A stretch of 37,843 nt of DNA from Planctomycetaceae bacterium (GTDB taxonomy: Bacteria > Planctomycetota > Planctomycetia > Pirellulales > Pirellulaceae): positions 1 to 37,843 of the forward strand of contig JABJJO010000141.1 of assembly GCA_018660825.1 (NCBI GenBank). Direction: 5' to 3'. This document shows positions 1 through 7,842 of this stretch, piece after piece. The position numbers and the translations under genes were made by a program. Position 1 is the first letter of the stretch. Every line of letters starts with the position of its first letter. The notes under the pieces are model-generated. The model was given only the letters and a program-made list of their open reading frames with translations. It had not been told where the DNA came from and made no database searches.

Positions 1-311
1 CAGATTCGTGGGATAGTCATTATTTTGCCCCTCATTGCGGTTTTAAAAGCACACAGATTCATTTGATTTGCCAAGTTTCGTATTAAGTGGTTTGTTTCGT
101 CATTACAAAAGGTCGGTCTGTTGTTTGAACTAGACCCCTTTCCTCGTGTTTCCTACAATGATGCGGCCTAAGTTCAAGGGCCGAATCCTTGCTTGGTTTG
201 CGTTGGTACTAACGAATAGTGTTAGAGCGCAAAAGAAAACATTGAATCCTATGAGTGATGTAATCGGCTATACCTAGCCCGAATCTTTGGCAAAATCGTC
301 ATAACCTGCAT
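1..311. other. Left-flank non-coding stretch with one doubtful short ORF
   Basis: No convincing gene lies here. One short plus-strand ORF at 158-277 would encode 39 residues that begin with a basic segment, a hydrophobic stretch and an Ala-X-Ala-like end (NSVRA then QKK), which resembles a signal peptide. It has no Shine-Dalgarno sequence and ends 34 bases before the next gene. It could be a leader ORF, a gene remnant or chance. The rest presumably carries the promoter of the gene at 312, but I cannot point to a specific box. Confidence 0.3.
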
Positions 312-1403
312 ATGAAGTACAAATTACCCATTATTACAGCCCTGATTTCCGTCGGGGTTATCGCTGTTATCAACGGTATTGGCGTATCGTTCCTTCCTGG
401 CTTACCAAAACCCCCTGAACTTACAGAGCAGAACATTACGGAACTGGAGTCGGTTGCTGGTAAGTCGGCAGTGGAGAATCGGCGTGACGTATTAGATGAA
501 GCGGCGGCAAGTGCCCAAAGTGCGGAGTTGGCTGAGCAAGTATCTGGTTCTTCTATAGTAGAAGCAGAGCAGGGGAGTGAAGAGTTATCGCCGAAGAAGT
601 TGCTACGGAAGGCTGTTCAAGCGGTAGTGGCTGAAAGTAACTTGCAGGCTTCCGTGCGGCATAAGATCAACTTGTTTGAGCAGCAATTGGTCGGTACCGG
701 GCATTACAGCCAATTCGGTGAAGGACCTATCAAACGCTTGCGATTGGAACTCAAAACACAAGTCGGCAAGACGACCACCAGTATTACTCAGGTTTGTGAC
801 GGTCGGCACTTGTGGTTACGGGAGAATTTCCCCGATTCGGTACAGTTGAGTCGAATTGACGTTCGCCAAGTGCGGACGCGTTTGGAACAGTTACAGCGAG
901 CAGACCCAGTCATCATTCCCCAATCGGGTTGGGCGGTGAACATAGCGATGGGTGGATTGCCACGTGTGTTAGCAGCGGTGGAAGATAGTTTCAATTTCTC
1001 GGCTGTTCGGCGAGCGACGTTTGAAGACGTACCGGTTTGGATAATTTCAGGCCGATGGAAGCCAGAAGTTCGCGACAAGATTCAGTCGCGGTTTCGTGTT
1101 CGCCGTGGGAATCTGATGACGCATATGCCCAACGCAATACGGATTGTTTTAGGTCGTGACGAGCAGTTTCAATATTTCCCCCGCGAGATTCAGTATCAAC
1201 GATCGGTAGAAGGGGCGACGGAAGAGTTTTTGACGGCCACAGCATTGGTAACTCTACAGTTTTACGATTACACGCGGCAGGTGGCAATGAATCGATCGCA
1301 ATTTGATTACCAGCGAGGCGATCAGATTATTGTGGATCGCACTCAAGCATTCCTCGAAAAGTACCTTCCTGAACCGCAGCAAGTAGCGAGTGTGGAAGAA
1401 TAG
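312..1403 (+). CDS. Membrane-anchored protein of unknown function, possible LolA-like fold
   Basis: 363 residues. A hydrophobic segment at about residues 5-27 looks like an uncleaved signal anchor or signal peptide, so most of the protein should lie outside the cytoplasm. Residues 30-95 are Glu/Ala-rich and probably disordered. From about 95 to 355 there is a mixed alpha/beta region with alternating hydrophobic strands (for example the stretch around GRHLWLRE and the VWIISGRW segment) that resembles the lipoprotein-carrier (LolA/LolB-like) proteins frequent in planctomycetes. That similarity is a judgement from the strand pattern, not a motif match. The ATG start has no clear RBS. The next gene follows on the same strand after 110 bases, so the two may be co-transcribed. 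Confidence 0.6.
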   Translation: MKYKLPIITALISVGVIAVINGIGVSFLPGLPKPPELTEQNITELESVAGKSAVENRRDVLDEAAASAQSAELAEQVSGSSIVEAEQGSEELSPKKLLRKAVQAVVAESNLQASVRHKINLFEQQLVGTGHYSQFGEGPIKRLRLELKTQVGKTTTSITQVCDGRHLWLRENFPDSVQLSRIDVRQVRTRLEQLQRADPVIIPQSGWAVNIAMGGLPRVLAAVEDSFNFSAVRRATFEDVPVWIISGRWKPEVRDKIQSRFRVRRGNLMTHMPNAIRIVLGRDEQFQYFPREIQYQRSVEGATEEFLTATALVTLQFYDYTRQVAMNRSQFDYQRGDQIIVDRTQAFLEKYLPEPQQVASVEE

Positions 1404-1407
1404 CACC

Positions 1408-1464
1408 TAAACTCAAAGCCTTGAAAGGCTGAGGGGCACTACCGATATAGTGCATCCGAGTTTA
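1408..1464 (+). other. Possible three-way RNA junction between two plus-strand genes
   Basis: An outer stem pairs 1408-1414 with 1458-1464 (TAAACTC with GAGTTTA). Inside it are two small hairpins: 1417-1421 with 1426-1430 (AGCCT with AGGCT), and 1436-1441 with 1448-1453 (GCACTA with TAGTGC). It starts 5 bases after the upstream stop. No T-run follows, so it is not a standard intrinsic terminator; it could be an attenuator, an mRNA-processing structure or chance. Confidence 0.35.
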
Positions 1465-1513
1465 AACTGGCAATGATTTAACAACTCGCACTCGTTCAAA
1501 TAGGATTTCCTCA

Positions 1514-2182
1514 GTGGCTCGGATTTATTTAGCACTAGCAAGCTTTGCCATCGGTCTTTTGATTGCTAATTTCGGTGTTGGCATTTGGGTCGGGGATCTC
1601 AATGGCGTCGCTGAGCGTGTGCAATTTGAGGCTCAGCAATACAAGATTGCGCGGGGTAACGCAGAGCAGGGGGCGATTGATGACGCGCGGGAGTCGATGC
1701 TGGCAGCATCTGCAGAGTTGACTCCGGTCAAGAAACGACACGGCATTCATTTTTTGTTAGGCGTGTTGGCCGCTTTGGTATGTGTATTGGTCAACGGGAT
1801 TGCGATGACCTATTTCATTGGTTCGAGTAAATGGTGCTCCGAGGTTGTTGACACCTATAGTTTGGATTTGAGTTACATTCGTAAGAGTCGTACTTTGAAA
1901 CGACGCGCCTATCCTTGGACCATTGGCGGCGTGGCGGTGATTGTGGCCATTGTTGCTTTTGGCGCTGCGGCAGATCCGGCTACGCAAATCGAATCGACTG
2001 CAAGTTGGGTTACTCCGCACATGATCGTCGCCATACTTGGCACAATGGGTTTATCCGTGTCGTTCTTAAAGCAAGCTGGTCTTATTGGTGCGCATTACGA
2101 TGTGATTAATGAAATCGTGGCGGCAGTTGAAGTTCGCCGAGCAGAAATTGGCGGCGGGGGCTATGACGAACCGGTCTATTAG
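1514..2182 (+). CDS. Four-helix integral membrane protein, unknown function
   Basis: 222 residues from a GTG start. No ATG lies near this position and the first transmembrane helix begins immediately, so GTG is accepted. Predicted membrane helices by eye: about 4-26, 75-103, 134-155 and 167-188. A hydrophilic helical stretch of roughly 45 residues separates helices 1 and 2. The segment between helices 2 and 3 contains a basic KSRTLKRR patch, suggesting a cytoplasmic loop. The C-terminus is short and soluble. I recognise no family. The gene is co-directional with the preceding anchored protein and convergent with cvpA, separated by 43 bases. Confidence 0.65.
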   Translation: MARIYLALASFAIGLLIANFGVGIWVGDLNGVAERVQFEAQQYKIARGNAEQGAIDDARESMLAASAELTPVKKRHGIHFLLGVLAALVCVLVNGIAMTYFIGSSKWCSEVVDTYSLDLSYIRKSRTLKRRAYPWTIGGVAVIVAIVAFGAAADPATQIESTASWVTPHMIVAILGTMGLSVSFLKQAGLIGAHYDVINEIVAAVEVRRAEIGGGGYDEPVY

Positions 2183-2185
2183 CAT

Positions 2186-2208
2186 CGCCAATTTGCTTTT
2201 CTTTGGCG
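2186..2208. terminator. Weak hairpin between convergent genes
   Basis: CGCCAA at 2186-2191 pairs with TTGGCG at 2203-2208 around an 11-base loop. It lies in the 43-base gap between two convergent genes. The stem is short and only TTTAG follows on the plus strand, so this is a tentative bidirectional terminator. Confidence 0.3.
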
Positions 2209-2225
2209 TTTAGTAGCGGTTCACG

Positions 2226-2750
2226 TTATTCATCCGCTTCAACGAGCTGGTGCAGTTTCTGTAGATAATCGTTGAGTGAATCTTGCAGGTCGGCTGGAAT
2301 GATAGGCGCGACGATATCCAGCACGCGGGACACATACGGTCCGGACTTAGATTTGGCGATGCGATTGTGCATCGTCTCGCCGCCAAAAGCTATGGCACAC
2401 ATGGTTAGAATGGCACATAAAAGTACACCATTGACGATACCGAGTAGTGCACCAGTCTGGCGATCAAAAGTCTTCATTTCATACTTGTCGATTTGCTTGG
2501 CACAGAAGGCAAATAGCATCCAAATGCCGAGAGAAGTCAGTAGATACAGCGATGCCATGGCGATGAATTTGTTCCACGGTTCGTCCACTCCGCTCAGCGC
2601 TTCGGCCAGTTCGGGATGAAACTCTCGAGCTACGAAGAAACTAATCACGATCGACGCGACCATCGCAACCTGCCAAGCCAGACCTTTTACGGCTCCAATG
2701 ATTACGGAGAATCCTAATACGGCGAGCATGATGATGTCATAAGTTTGCAT
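2226..2750 (-). CDS. CvpA family membrane protein
   Basis: About 174 residues with four predicted helices, matching the CvpA family (colicin V production protein), whose members are small polytopic inner-membrane proteins linked to envelope homeostasis. The opening MQTYDIIMLAVLGF and the early GAVKGLAWQV segment, with a Gly-rich turn after helix 1, are typical of CvpA. I start it at 2750 because a GGGAG sequence sits about 8 bases upstream; an in-frame ATG at 2771 would add seven residues but lacks this support. It is the last gene of a four-gene minus-strand run and follows dtd after about 31 bases. The exact function of CvpA homologues outside enterobacteria is not established. Confidence 0.85.
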   Translation of the reverse strand: MQTYDIIMLAVLGFSVIIGAVKGLAWQVAMVASIVISFFVAREFHPELAEALSGVDEPWNKFIAMASLYLLTSLGIWMLFAFCAKQIDKYEMKTFDRQTGALLGIVNGVLLCAILTMCAIAFGGETMHNRIAKSKSGPYVSRVLDIVAPIIPADLQDSLNDYLQKLHQLVEADE

Positions 2751-2781
2751 AGGGGATACTCCCGTCACCACTAGGTTTGAA

Positions 2782-3222
2782 TTACCAAGATTCCAGCACC
2801 AAAGTCACCGGTCCATCATTCACTATTGTCACTTTCATGTCAGCCCCAAAAGTTCCCGTAGCGACTCGAATACCATGTTTTGCTGTTTCAACTGCAAATT
2901 GCTCGTATAGTGGTTCGGCCACTTCCGGGGGAGCGGCAGCTACGAAACTGGGCCGACGACCTTTGCGGCAATTGCCCCAGAGTGTGAATTGACTGACGAC
3001 TAACATTTCACCTTTGTTATCGAGCAGCGAGCGGTTCATTTTTCCTTGGTCATCGTTAAAAATTCTGAGACCTACGAGTTTGTCGACCATTTGCGTTATT
3101 TCTTTATCGGTATCGTGGGGGCCAATACCGACGAACACCAACATTCCGCTTTCGATTTGCCCCACAACACTGCGGGCTACTGAGACGCTAGCATGACTTA
3201 CTCTTTGAAGAACAACTCGCAT
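2782..3222 (-). CDS. dtd: D-aminoacyl-tRNA deacylase
   Basis: 146 residues, the usual full length. DTD hydrolyses D-aminoacyl-tRNAs (classically D-Tyr-tRNA) and also Gly-tRNA(Ala), acting in the cytoplasm as a homodimer. Both signature motifs are present: SQFTL at 77-81 and NDGPVT at 135-140, which carries the cross-subunit Gly-cisPro element. The N-terminus MRVVLQRV is the canonical start of the family. It lies 14 bases downstream of the TPR lipoprotein gene and just upstream of cvpA, so it is probably co-transcribed with both. I see no functional tie between dtd and its neighbours beyond shared transcription. Confidence 0.96.
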   Translation of the reverse strand: MRVVLQRVSHASVSVARSVVGQIESGMLVFVGIGPHDTDKEITQMVDKLVGLRIFNDDQGKMNRSLLDNKGEMLVVSQFTLWGNCRKGRRPSFVAAAPPEVAEPLYEQFAVETAKHGIRVATGTFGADMKVTIVNDGPVTLVLESW

Positions 3223-3236
3223 AGGAATGCTTTTAC

Positions 3237-4502
3237 TTAGTTAGATTGTTGACGGGCGGGGAGGTCATTCAGCGCAGCGGTGGCTGCTTGGTGAGTCGGA
3301 TCGAGCGCCAGTGCTGCTTGATACCAACTCGCAGCCGCAGGCACGTCATACAGTTGTTCGGCGATCTTTCCTAGCTCGAAGCGGATGTTAGCGTCACTGG
3401 GCACTTGTGCCGCCACAACGTTTTTCTCGATGTATTGGATTTTGAGTTTTTTGATTTGTTCATGCTGAGCGAATACCGTTGCCGCTTCGTCGGCATTGCC
3501 GAGTTGGCGATGAACGTTGGATAGTTTGAACAGGACGCGATCATTCCCAGGGTGTTTTGCCGCGGCGTGCTGGAGAATTGCCAACGCTTGTTCTGTTTGG
3601 CCAGATTGCATTGCTAAGGTTCCGTGCATTTCCAATGCATGTTCATGTTGTGCATCGATACTAATTGCTTGTTGGATGTATTGCTGTGCTTCATCGAATT
3701 CTCCTAAGGCTAGGTGACATTCGGCTTGATAGGACCGCGCGTTGGCGACGAGGTAGGGTGGCATGTCACTAGCAGGAAGGTTTGCTAAGGAGGCCAGCGC
3801 AGCGGCGTAGTTTCGGAGTCGGATTTGGACCTCTGCCAATTCGACGTAGACTTCCGAGGTTTGTTTAAATGTTGAGTCACCAGGTGCGCGTTTGAGTGAT
3901 TCTGTGTAATGTGCCACGGCGAGTTCATTTTTATCAAAATCTTTACTGATCAATCCCATCAGACGATCGGGTCGCGGATCTTGTGGAGCGAGTTCGGAAA
4001 TTCGTTGACAGTGTTTCATGGTGAGTTGCAGGGCACCAAAGTCATAATATTTAGCGCTGAGTAATCGATGTGCGTCGACGTTGTCAGGAAACTCGACAAT
4101 CATTTCGCTCAAGGTTTGCATGGCTTCTGGGGTGTGACCATTAGCGAGGAAGATGCGACTAGCCATGATCATACATTCTTCACGGATACGTTCATCACCG
4201 GCGATTTCTAAGAGGCGCGGCAGCGATGCTTGATAGTTTAGGACATTGAAATGCAACACCGCCTCGAGGAACTTTGTCTCGACATCGGCATTTGGCATCT
4301 CCTTGAGTTGGTTTTTTATTTTGCGAACTTCATTCCATTCTTCTTGTTCAACGGCAGCGCGGCCTTGGGTGAACAAGTCAAGTGGATCTGGTGGTGCATT
4401 GCAGCCGAGCGTCAGCAAAGTTGATAGGGCACAGAGCATGAACAGACAGTGCAGGGTATTGTTTAGGGCGGAGTGGTTTAGGGGTGATTTTGAATTGCGC
4501 AT
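3237..4502 (-). CDS. TPR-repeat lipoprotein
   Basis: 421 residues. A basic start, a hydrophobic core and the lipobox LTLGC (Cys34) mark a lipoprotein signal peptide, so the mature protein should be tethered in the envelope. The rest is helical with about ten tetratricopeptide-like units; clear examples carry the A..L...P pattern, such as the segments around NYQASLPRLLEIAG and LALGEFDEAQQYIQQAI. TPR arrays bind other proteins. The gene follows the CRTAC1-type lipoprotein gene after 22 bases and precedes dtd by 14 bases. Pairs of TPR and CRTAC1 proteins recur in planctomycetes, which suggests a joint role at the cell surface, but no function is established. Confidence 0.88.
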   Translation of the reverse strand: MRNSKSPLNHSALNNTLHCLFMLCALSTLLTLGCNAPPDPLDLFTQGRAAVEQEEWNEVRKIKNQLKEMPNADVETKFLEAVLHFNVLNYQASLPRLLEIAGDERIREECMIMASRIFLANGHTPEAMQTLSEMIVEFPDNVDAHRLLSAKYYDFGALQLTMKHCQRISELAPQDPRPDRLMGLISKDFDKNELAVAHYTESLKRAPGDSTFKQTSEVYVELAEVQIRLRNYAAALASLANLPASDMPPYLVANARSYQAECHLALGEFDEAQQYIQQAISIDAQHEHALEMHGTLAMQSGQTEQALAILQHAAAKHPGNDRVLFKLSNVHRQLGNADEAATVFAQHEQIKKLKIQYIEKNVVAAQVPSDANIRFELGKIAEQLYDVPAAASWYQAALALDPTHQAATAALNDLPARQQSN

Positions 4503-4524
4503 GATTGGCGGAATGTAAATAGCG

Positions 4525-6378
4525 TTATGGTTGAATAATAGTAAGTTGTTGGTTGGGGGCAGGTGCGTTGATGATTTGTGTTTGACCGCCGGCCCAGTGG
4601 ATTTCCAATTGTGTTATTTCTGCATTCTCGGGAATACCAAAAAATATGCGGGAATCGTTGGAGGATGCAAAGCTCGAACCGCCTTTGATTTGACGTACTT
4701 GTTTGCCGGTGTTGGTTGTGAGGGTTACGCGAGACCCGACAGCGGAGCGGTTACATTGGGTGCCGATCAGGTGAAGCGTAATCCAGTGGTTATGATTATC
4801 GGTATGATTGATGAGGACACTACAGTTTTGATTGACGTGTGTATAAGCGAGGTCGACATAACCGTCGTTATTAAGGTCGCCGGTAGCGATTCCGCGACCA
4901 TTGTGTTCCGAGGTGAAGTAGGGGCCGAGGCTATGATTAACTTTGGCGAAGCGGCCATTATTATTTTCTAGTGCGATGGGTAGTTGCGTAATGGAGCTGT
5001 CGACGGGATAGCGTTGCACGTGGCCGTTGGCAACAAATAGGTCTTCATCACCATCATTGTCAGCGTCGACAAAGACGGTGCCCCAGCCAACGTAGGAACT
5101 GGGAAAGCTAAGCATGCCGGTGGCGCTGCTGACATGTTGAAACAGAGCGTTGCCGAGGTTTTTATAGAGGGCAAATTGTTCGGACTGAAAATTAGTGACA
5201 AACAGATCAGGTAGGCCGTCGAGATTGTAATCACCGAGGTCCATTCCCATACTGCCATCGGCGTTGCCGGCGTTGTCGAATCCGACGCCGGTTAATGCAG
5301 CAACTTCTTCAAAGGTTCCATCGCCGCGATTGCGCCAAAAGAAATTAGCTTCGGTATCGTTAGTGACATAGACATCGATGTCGCCGTCGAGATCGAGGTC
5401 GGCCATGAGGACTCCAAGTCCTTTGCCATATTGTTTATTGTTGGTGGTGCGGATGCCAGCTTGTTGTGAGATGTCGACAAAGCGACCGTTATCATCGAAT
5501 TGGAATAGTTGGTCGGGCAGGGGGGCGAAGAGGCGGGGCGAGCAGGTGTCGCGGCGGTTGGTATCATTTGGGTTGGTGTCATTTGGATTTGCCAAGAACG
5601 AAGTGTTTTTACCGGAGCAGAATGGATGATTATCGAATGACCAATCGATATAATGTGCGACATAGAGTTCGAGGATACCGTCGTTATTGATATCGCCCCA
5701 AGCTGCTCCGACGCTCCAGGCTTGGTCGTTTAGATTCAGATCGCTGGCAACTTCGTCAAAGGTACCATCGCCGTTGTTATGAAACAGGAGCAGGCCGCCG
5801 AAGCCGGTGATGAGGATGTCGGGGCAACCGTCATTATCGTAATCGGCAGTGAATGCTCCGTGGCTATAGAAGGGTTGCACGTTTAGTCCGGCGTGGGCGG
5901 TCACGTCGGTGAAGGTAGCATCGCCGTTGTTACGGTAGAGAACGGGAGGGTGTCCGTTGATGCTCGGTAAAAGTCCACCATTTTCAATGAATTGTCCACC
6001 GCCGGTGAAGAGCATATCGATCAGGCCGTCGTTATCGTAATCAAAAAGAGCGACTCCACCTCCGATTGTTTCGAGCATGGTATGGTGGTTTGCTTGTTGA
6101 TGATTTTGATACTGTGCTTTGGGATTTTGTTGGAGTTGTTCAAAGCGGATATTGCTTTTGGGTTCATTGTTGTTGCGTGGACTTTGGGCGCTGGAATTTG
6201 CGTATTTTTCAGTCTGTTTTGTTTTGGGTTTTTGCGGTGATTGTTGGGCAGGGGGGTTTTCAGGTATTCTGGGGTTGTCGGGCGAATCCATGGCCGTTTG
6301 ATTATCACAGCCGGAGAGGGCGCTAAATAGGACCAAGTAGCAGCTCAGCGCGGGTATTTTTCGGAGGATGCTGGTCAT
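4525..6378 (-). CDS. CRTAC1-family lipoprotein with FG-GAP/VCBS repeats and UnbV domain
   Basis: 617 residues. The N-terminus ends in a lipobox LSGC (Cys24), so it is probably an exported lipoprotein. A Pro/Gln/Asn-rich linker spans roughly 25-75. Then comes a beta-propeller-like array with at least seven calcium-binding-type DxDxDG loops, including DYDNDG at 113-118, DYDNDG at 179-184 and DINNDG at 229-234, followed by DLDLDG, DYNLDG, DADNDG and DLNNDG. The last ~90 residues match the ASPIC/UnbV domain (RSAVGSRVTL, then QIKGGSSFASS and LEIHWAGG). This is the CRTAC1 architecture abundant in planctomycetes. It begins a minus-strand run with the TPR lipoprotein, dtd and cvpA. Ligand and role are unknown; cell-surface binding or adhesion is a plausible inference. 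Confidence 0.9.
   Translation of the reverse strand: MTSILRKIPALSCYLVLFSALSGCDNQTAMDSPDNPRIPENPPAQQSPQKPKTKQTEKYANSSAQSPRNNNEPKSNIRFEQLQQNPKAQYQNHQQANHHTMLETIGGGVALFDYDNDGLIDMLFTGGGQFIENGGLLPSINGHPPVLYRNNGDATFTDVTAHAGLNVQPFYSHGAFTADYDNDGCPDILITGFGGLLLFHNNGDGTFDEVASDLNLNDQAWSVGAAWGDINNDGILELYVAHYIDWSFDNHPFCSGKNTSFLANPNDTNPNDTNRRDTCSPRLFAPLPDQLFQFDDNGRFVDISQQAGIRTTNNKQYGKGLGVLMADLDLDGDIDVYVTNDTEANFFWRNRGDGTFEEVAALTGVGFDNAGNADGSMGMDLGDYNLDGLPDLFVTNFQSEQFALYKNLGNALFQHVSSATGMLSFPSSYVGWGTVFVDADNDGDEDLFVANGHVQRYPVDSSITQLPIALENNNGRFAKVNHSLGPYFTSEHNGRGIATGDLNNDGYVDLAYTHVNQNCSVLINHTDNHNHWITLHLIGTQCNRSAVGSRVTLTTNTGKQVRQIKGGSSFASSNDSRIFFGIPENAEITQLEIHWAGGQTQIINAPAPNQQLTIIQP
5557..5586 (-). repeat. Two-copy 15-bp in-frame tandem repeat
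   Basis: The 15-base unit GTTGGTATCATTTGG at 5557-5571 is followed directly by GTTGGTGTCATTTGG at 5572-5586, one base different. On the coding strand it duplicates Asn-Pro-Asn-Asp-Thr inside the CRTAC1-type protein, in a loop between FG-GAP repeats. Confidence 0.7.
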
Positions 6379-6758
6379 TTGTTTCCTGGTTCGCAGCTGG
6401 TATTTATCACGGTCTTGGGAAAATGATTGTTAAGCGTGCAGTGGTTTTTGTGTTTGCATGGATTATCTTAGGGGTATTGTATCAACTTCGGCGGAAAAGT
6501 GTTTCCGACAGTTGGCCGTCGTCGTGCTCAGCAGTGGGGAGGTTCTTTGGCACAGTAATAGCTGGTTAAAGTCATCGAAAAGCTCCCACTCACAAACCGA
6601 ACATAACAAACATTATCGGACGTTGCAGTTAACGTGAATTTATATTGATTCGCACCAAGGCACGCCTTCTACAGCGCTGCGGGACAAATTGCGACTACGA
6701 TTCGCATCAATTAACAGCAATGCCTATGCTGAGGGGCTCCGCCCAGTGAGGCCGCAGA
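6379..6758. other. Intergenic region between accA and the CRTAC1 operon
   Basis: This 380-base stretch separates the end of accA from the start of the CRTAC1-type gene, both on the minus strand. It should hold the promoter of the CRTAC1 run near its left end. A plus-strand ORF at 6423-6569 would encode 48 residues with one hydrophobic segment near the N-terminus, but it has no good RBS and opposes the flanking genes, so I do not call it. No clear intrinsic terminator was found downstream of accA. Confidence 0.35.
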
Positions 6759-7718
6759 TTAGGCTTCGAGATACCGGCCAATCTTGCGGAATTTTTGGTA
6801 GCGGTCCGCCAGCAGATCTTCTAAGGACTTTTCTTGGAGTTCTCGTAAACTGCTGACCAAATACTGCTTAATCTGGATGGCCATTTGTTGGTGGTCGCGA
6901 TGGGCGCCGCCAAGAGGTTCTGGGATGACATCGTCGACGACATCGAGCCCTGGAAGATGTTTGGAGGTAAAACGCAACGCGTCTGCTGCGTCAGGCGCAA
7001 ATTCATGGCTTTTCCAGAGAATGCCAGCACAGCCTTCGGGGCTGATTACGCTATAGTAACTGTGCTGTAGCATGGCAACTTTGTCACCAACGCCAATCCC
7101 TAATGCTCCACCACTACCACCCTCCCCGATGACGACGCAAATAATAGGTGTTTCTAATCGCGACATCTCGTACATGTTTTCCGCGATGACCCAAGCTTGA
7201 CCACGTTCTTCGGCGCCAATACCGGGATAGGCACCTGGTGTGTCAATAAAACAAATTACAGGCAAGTTGTGCTTGGCTGCTAAGTTCATCTTTTGCATCG
7301 CTTTACGATATCCCTCAGGATGCGCACAACCAAAAGAACAGGCCGTTCGTTCTTTGACGGTACGGCCTTTTTGATGACCAATTACCATCACTTTTTGATC
7401 ATCGAGTTTTGCAAAACCAGCAAGCATCGCACGGTCGTCACCAAACTTACGATCACCATGCAATTCGACAAATTCGTCAAACACCAAAGATAAATAATCT
7501 CGGGTATACGGACGATTCTGATGTCGAGCAACTTGAACCGTTTCCCAGGGGCTCAAGTCGCTATATAATTCACGAGTCACTTCCGCAATTTGGTTCTGCA
7601 GTTTACGGACTTTACTTGACTCCTTGGATGTATTTCCATCGTCATTTAGCGCAGCAAGTTCCTGCTCTAAATCAAAGATCGGTTTTTCAAAGGCCAAGGC
7701 CGGCCCAGAATTATTCAT
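6759..7718 (-). CDS. accA: Acetyl-CoA carboxylase carboxyltransferase subunit alpha
   Basis: 319 residues, normal length for AccA. With AccD it forms the carboxyltransferase that moves the carboxyl group from biotin to acetyl-CoA, giving malonyl-CoA for fatty acid synthesis in the cytoplasm. Diagnostic segments are the N-terminal helical region (FDLEQELAAL), ELHGDRKFGDD near 85-95, DTPGAYPG at 159-166, the oxyanion-type loop GEGGSGGAL at 198-206, and the SVISPEGCAGILWK segment. accD is not in the window; split accA/accD loci are common. The closest upstream gene is a Ser/Thr kinase 124 bases away on the same strand, so co-transcription is possible. Confidence 0.97.
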   Translation of the reverse strand: MNNSGPALAFEKPIFDLEQELAALNDDGNTSKESSKVRKLQNQIAEVTRELYSDLSPWETVQVARHQNRPYTRDYLSLVFDEFVELHGDRKFGDDRAMLAGFAKLDDQKVMVIGHQKGRTVKERTACSFGCAHPEGYRKAMQKMNLAAKHNLPVICFIDTPGAYPGIGAEERGQAWVIAENMYEMSRLETPIICVVIGEGGSGGALGIGVGDKVAMLQHSYYSVISPEGCAGILWKSHEFAPDAADALRFTSKHLPGLDVVDDVIPEPLGGAHRDHQQMAIQIKQYLVSSLRELQEKSLEDLLADRYQKFRKIGRYLEA

Positions 7719-7842
7719 GGTTATTACCCGTCGTCGTCAAATAAAAATAGCACTCGACTGTTTGCGGTTAATTGCCGCCTTCGTTGTGAATATAATAGTA
7801 AACCTAATCGACGTCTCTCGAAACACCTATTTCGGTCTATTC

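Noticed and set aside
158-277. 39-residue plus-strand ORF with a signal-peptide-like N-terminus
   Set aside because: No RBS, too short, and no recognisable mature protein; noted within the left-flank entry only.
4531-4971. 146-residue plus-strand ORF opposite the CRTAC1-type gene
   Set aside because: It is the complement of the repeat-rich coding sequence, with no RBS or family features.
6423-6569. 48-residue plus-strand ORF with one hydrophobic segment
   Set aside because: Opposes flanking genes, no RBS, ordinary chance length for this composition.
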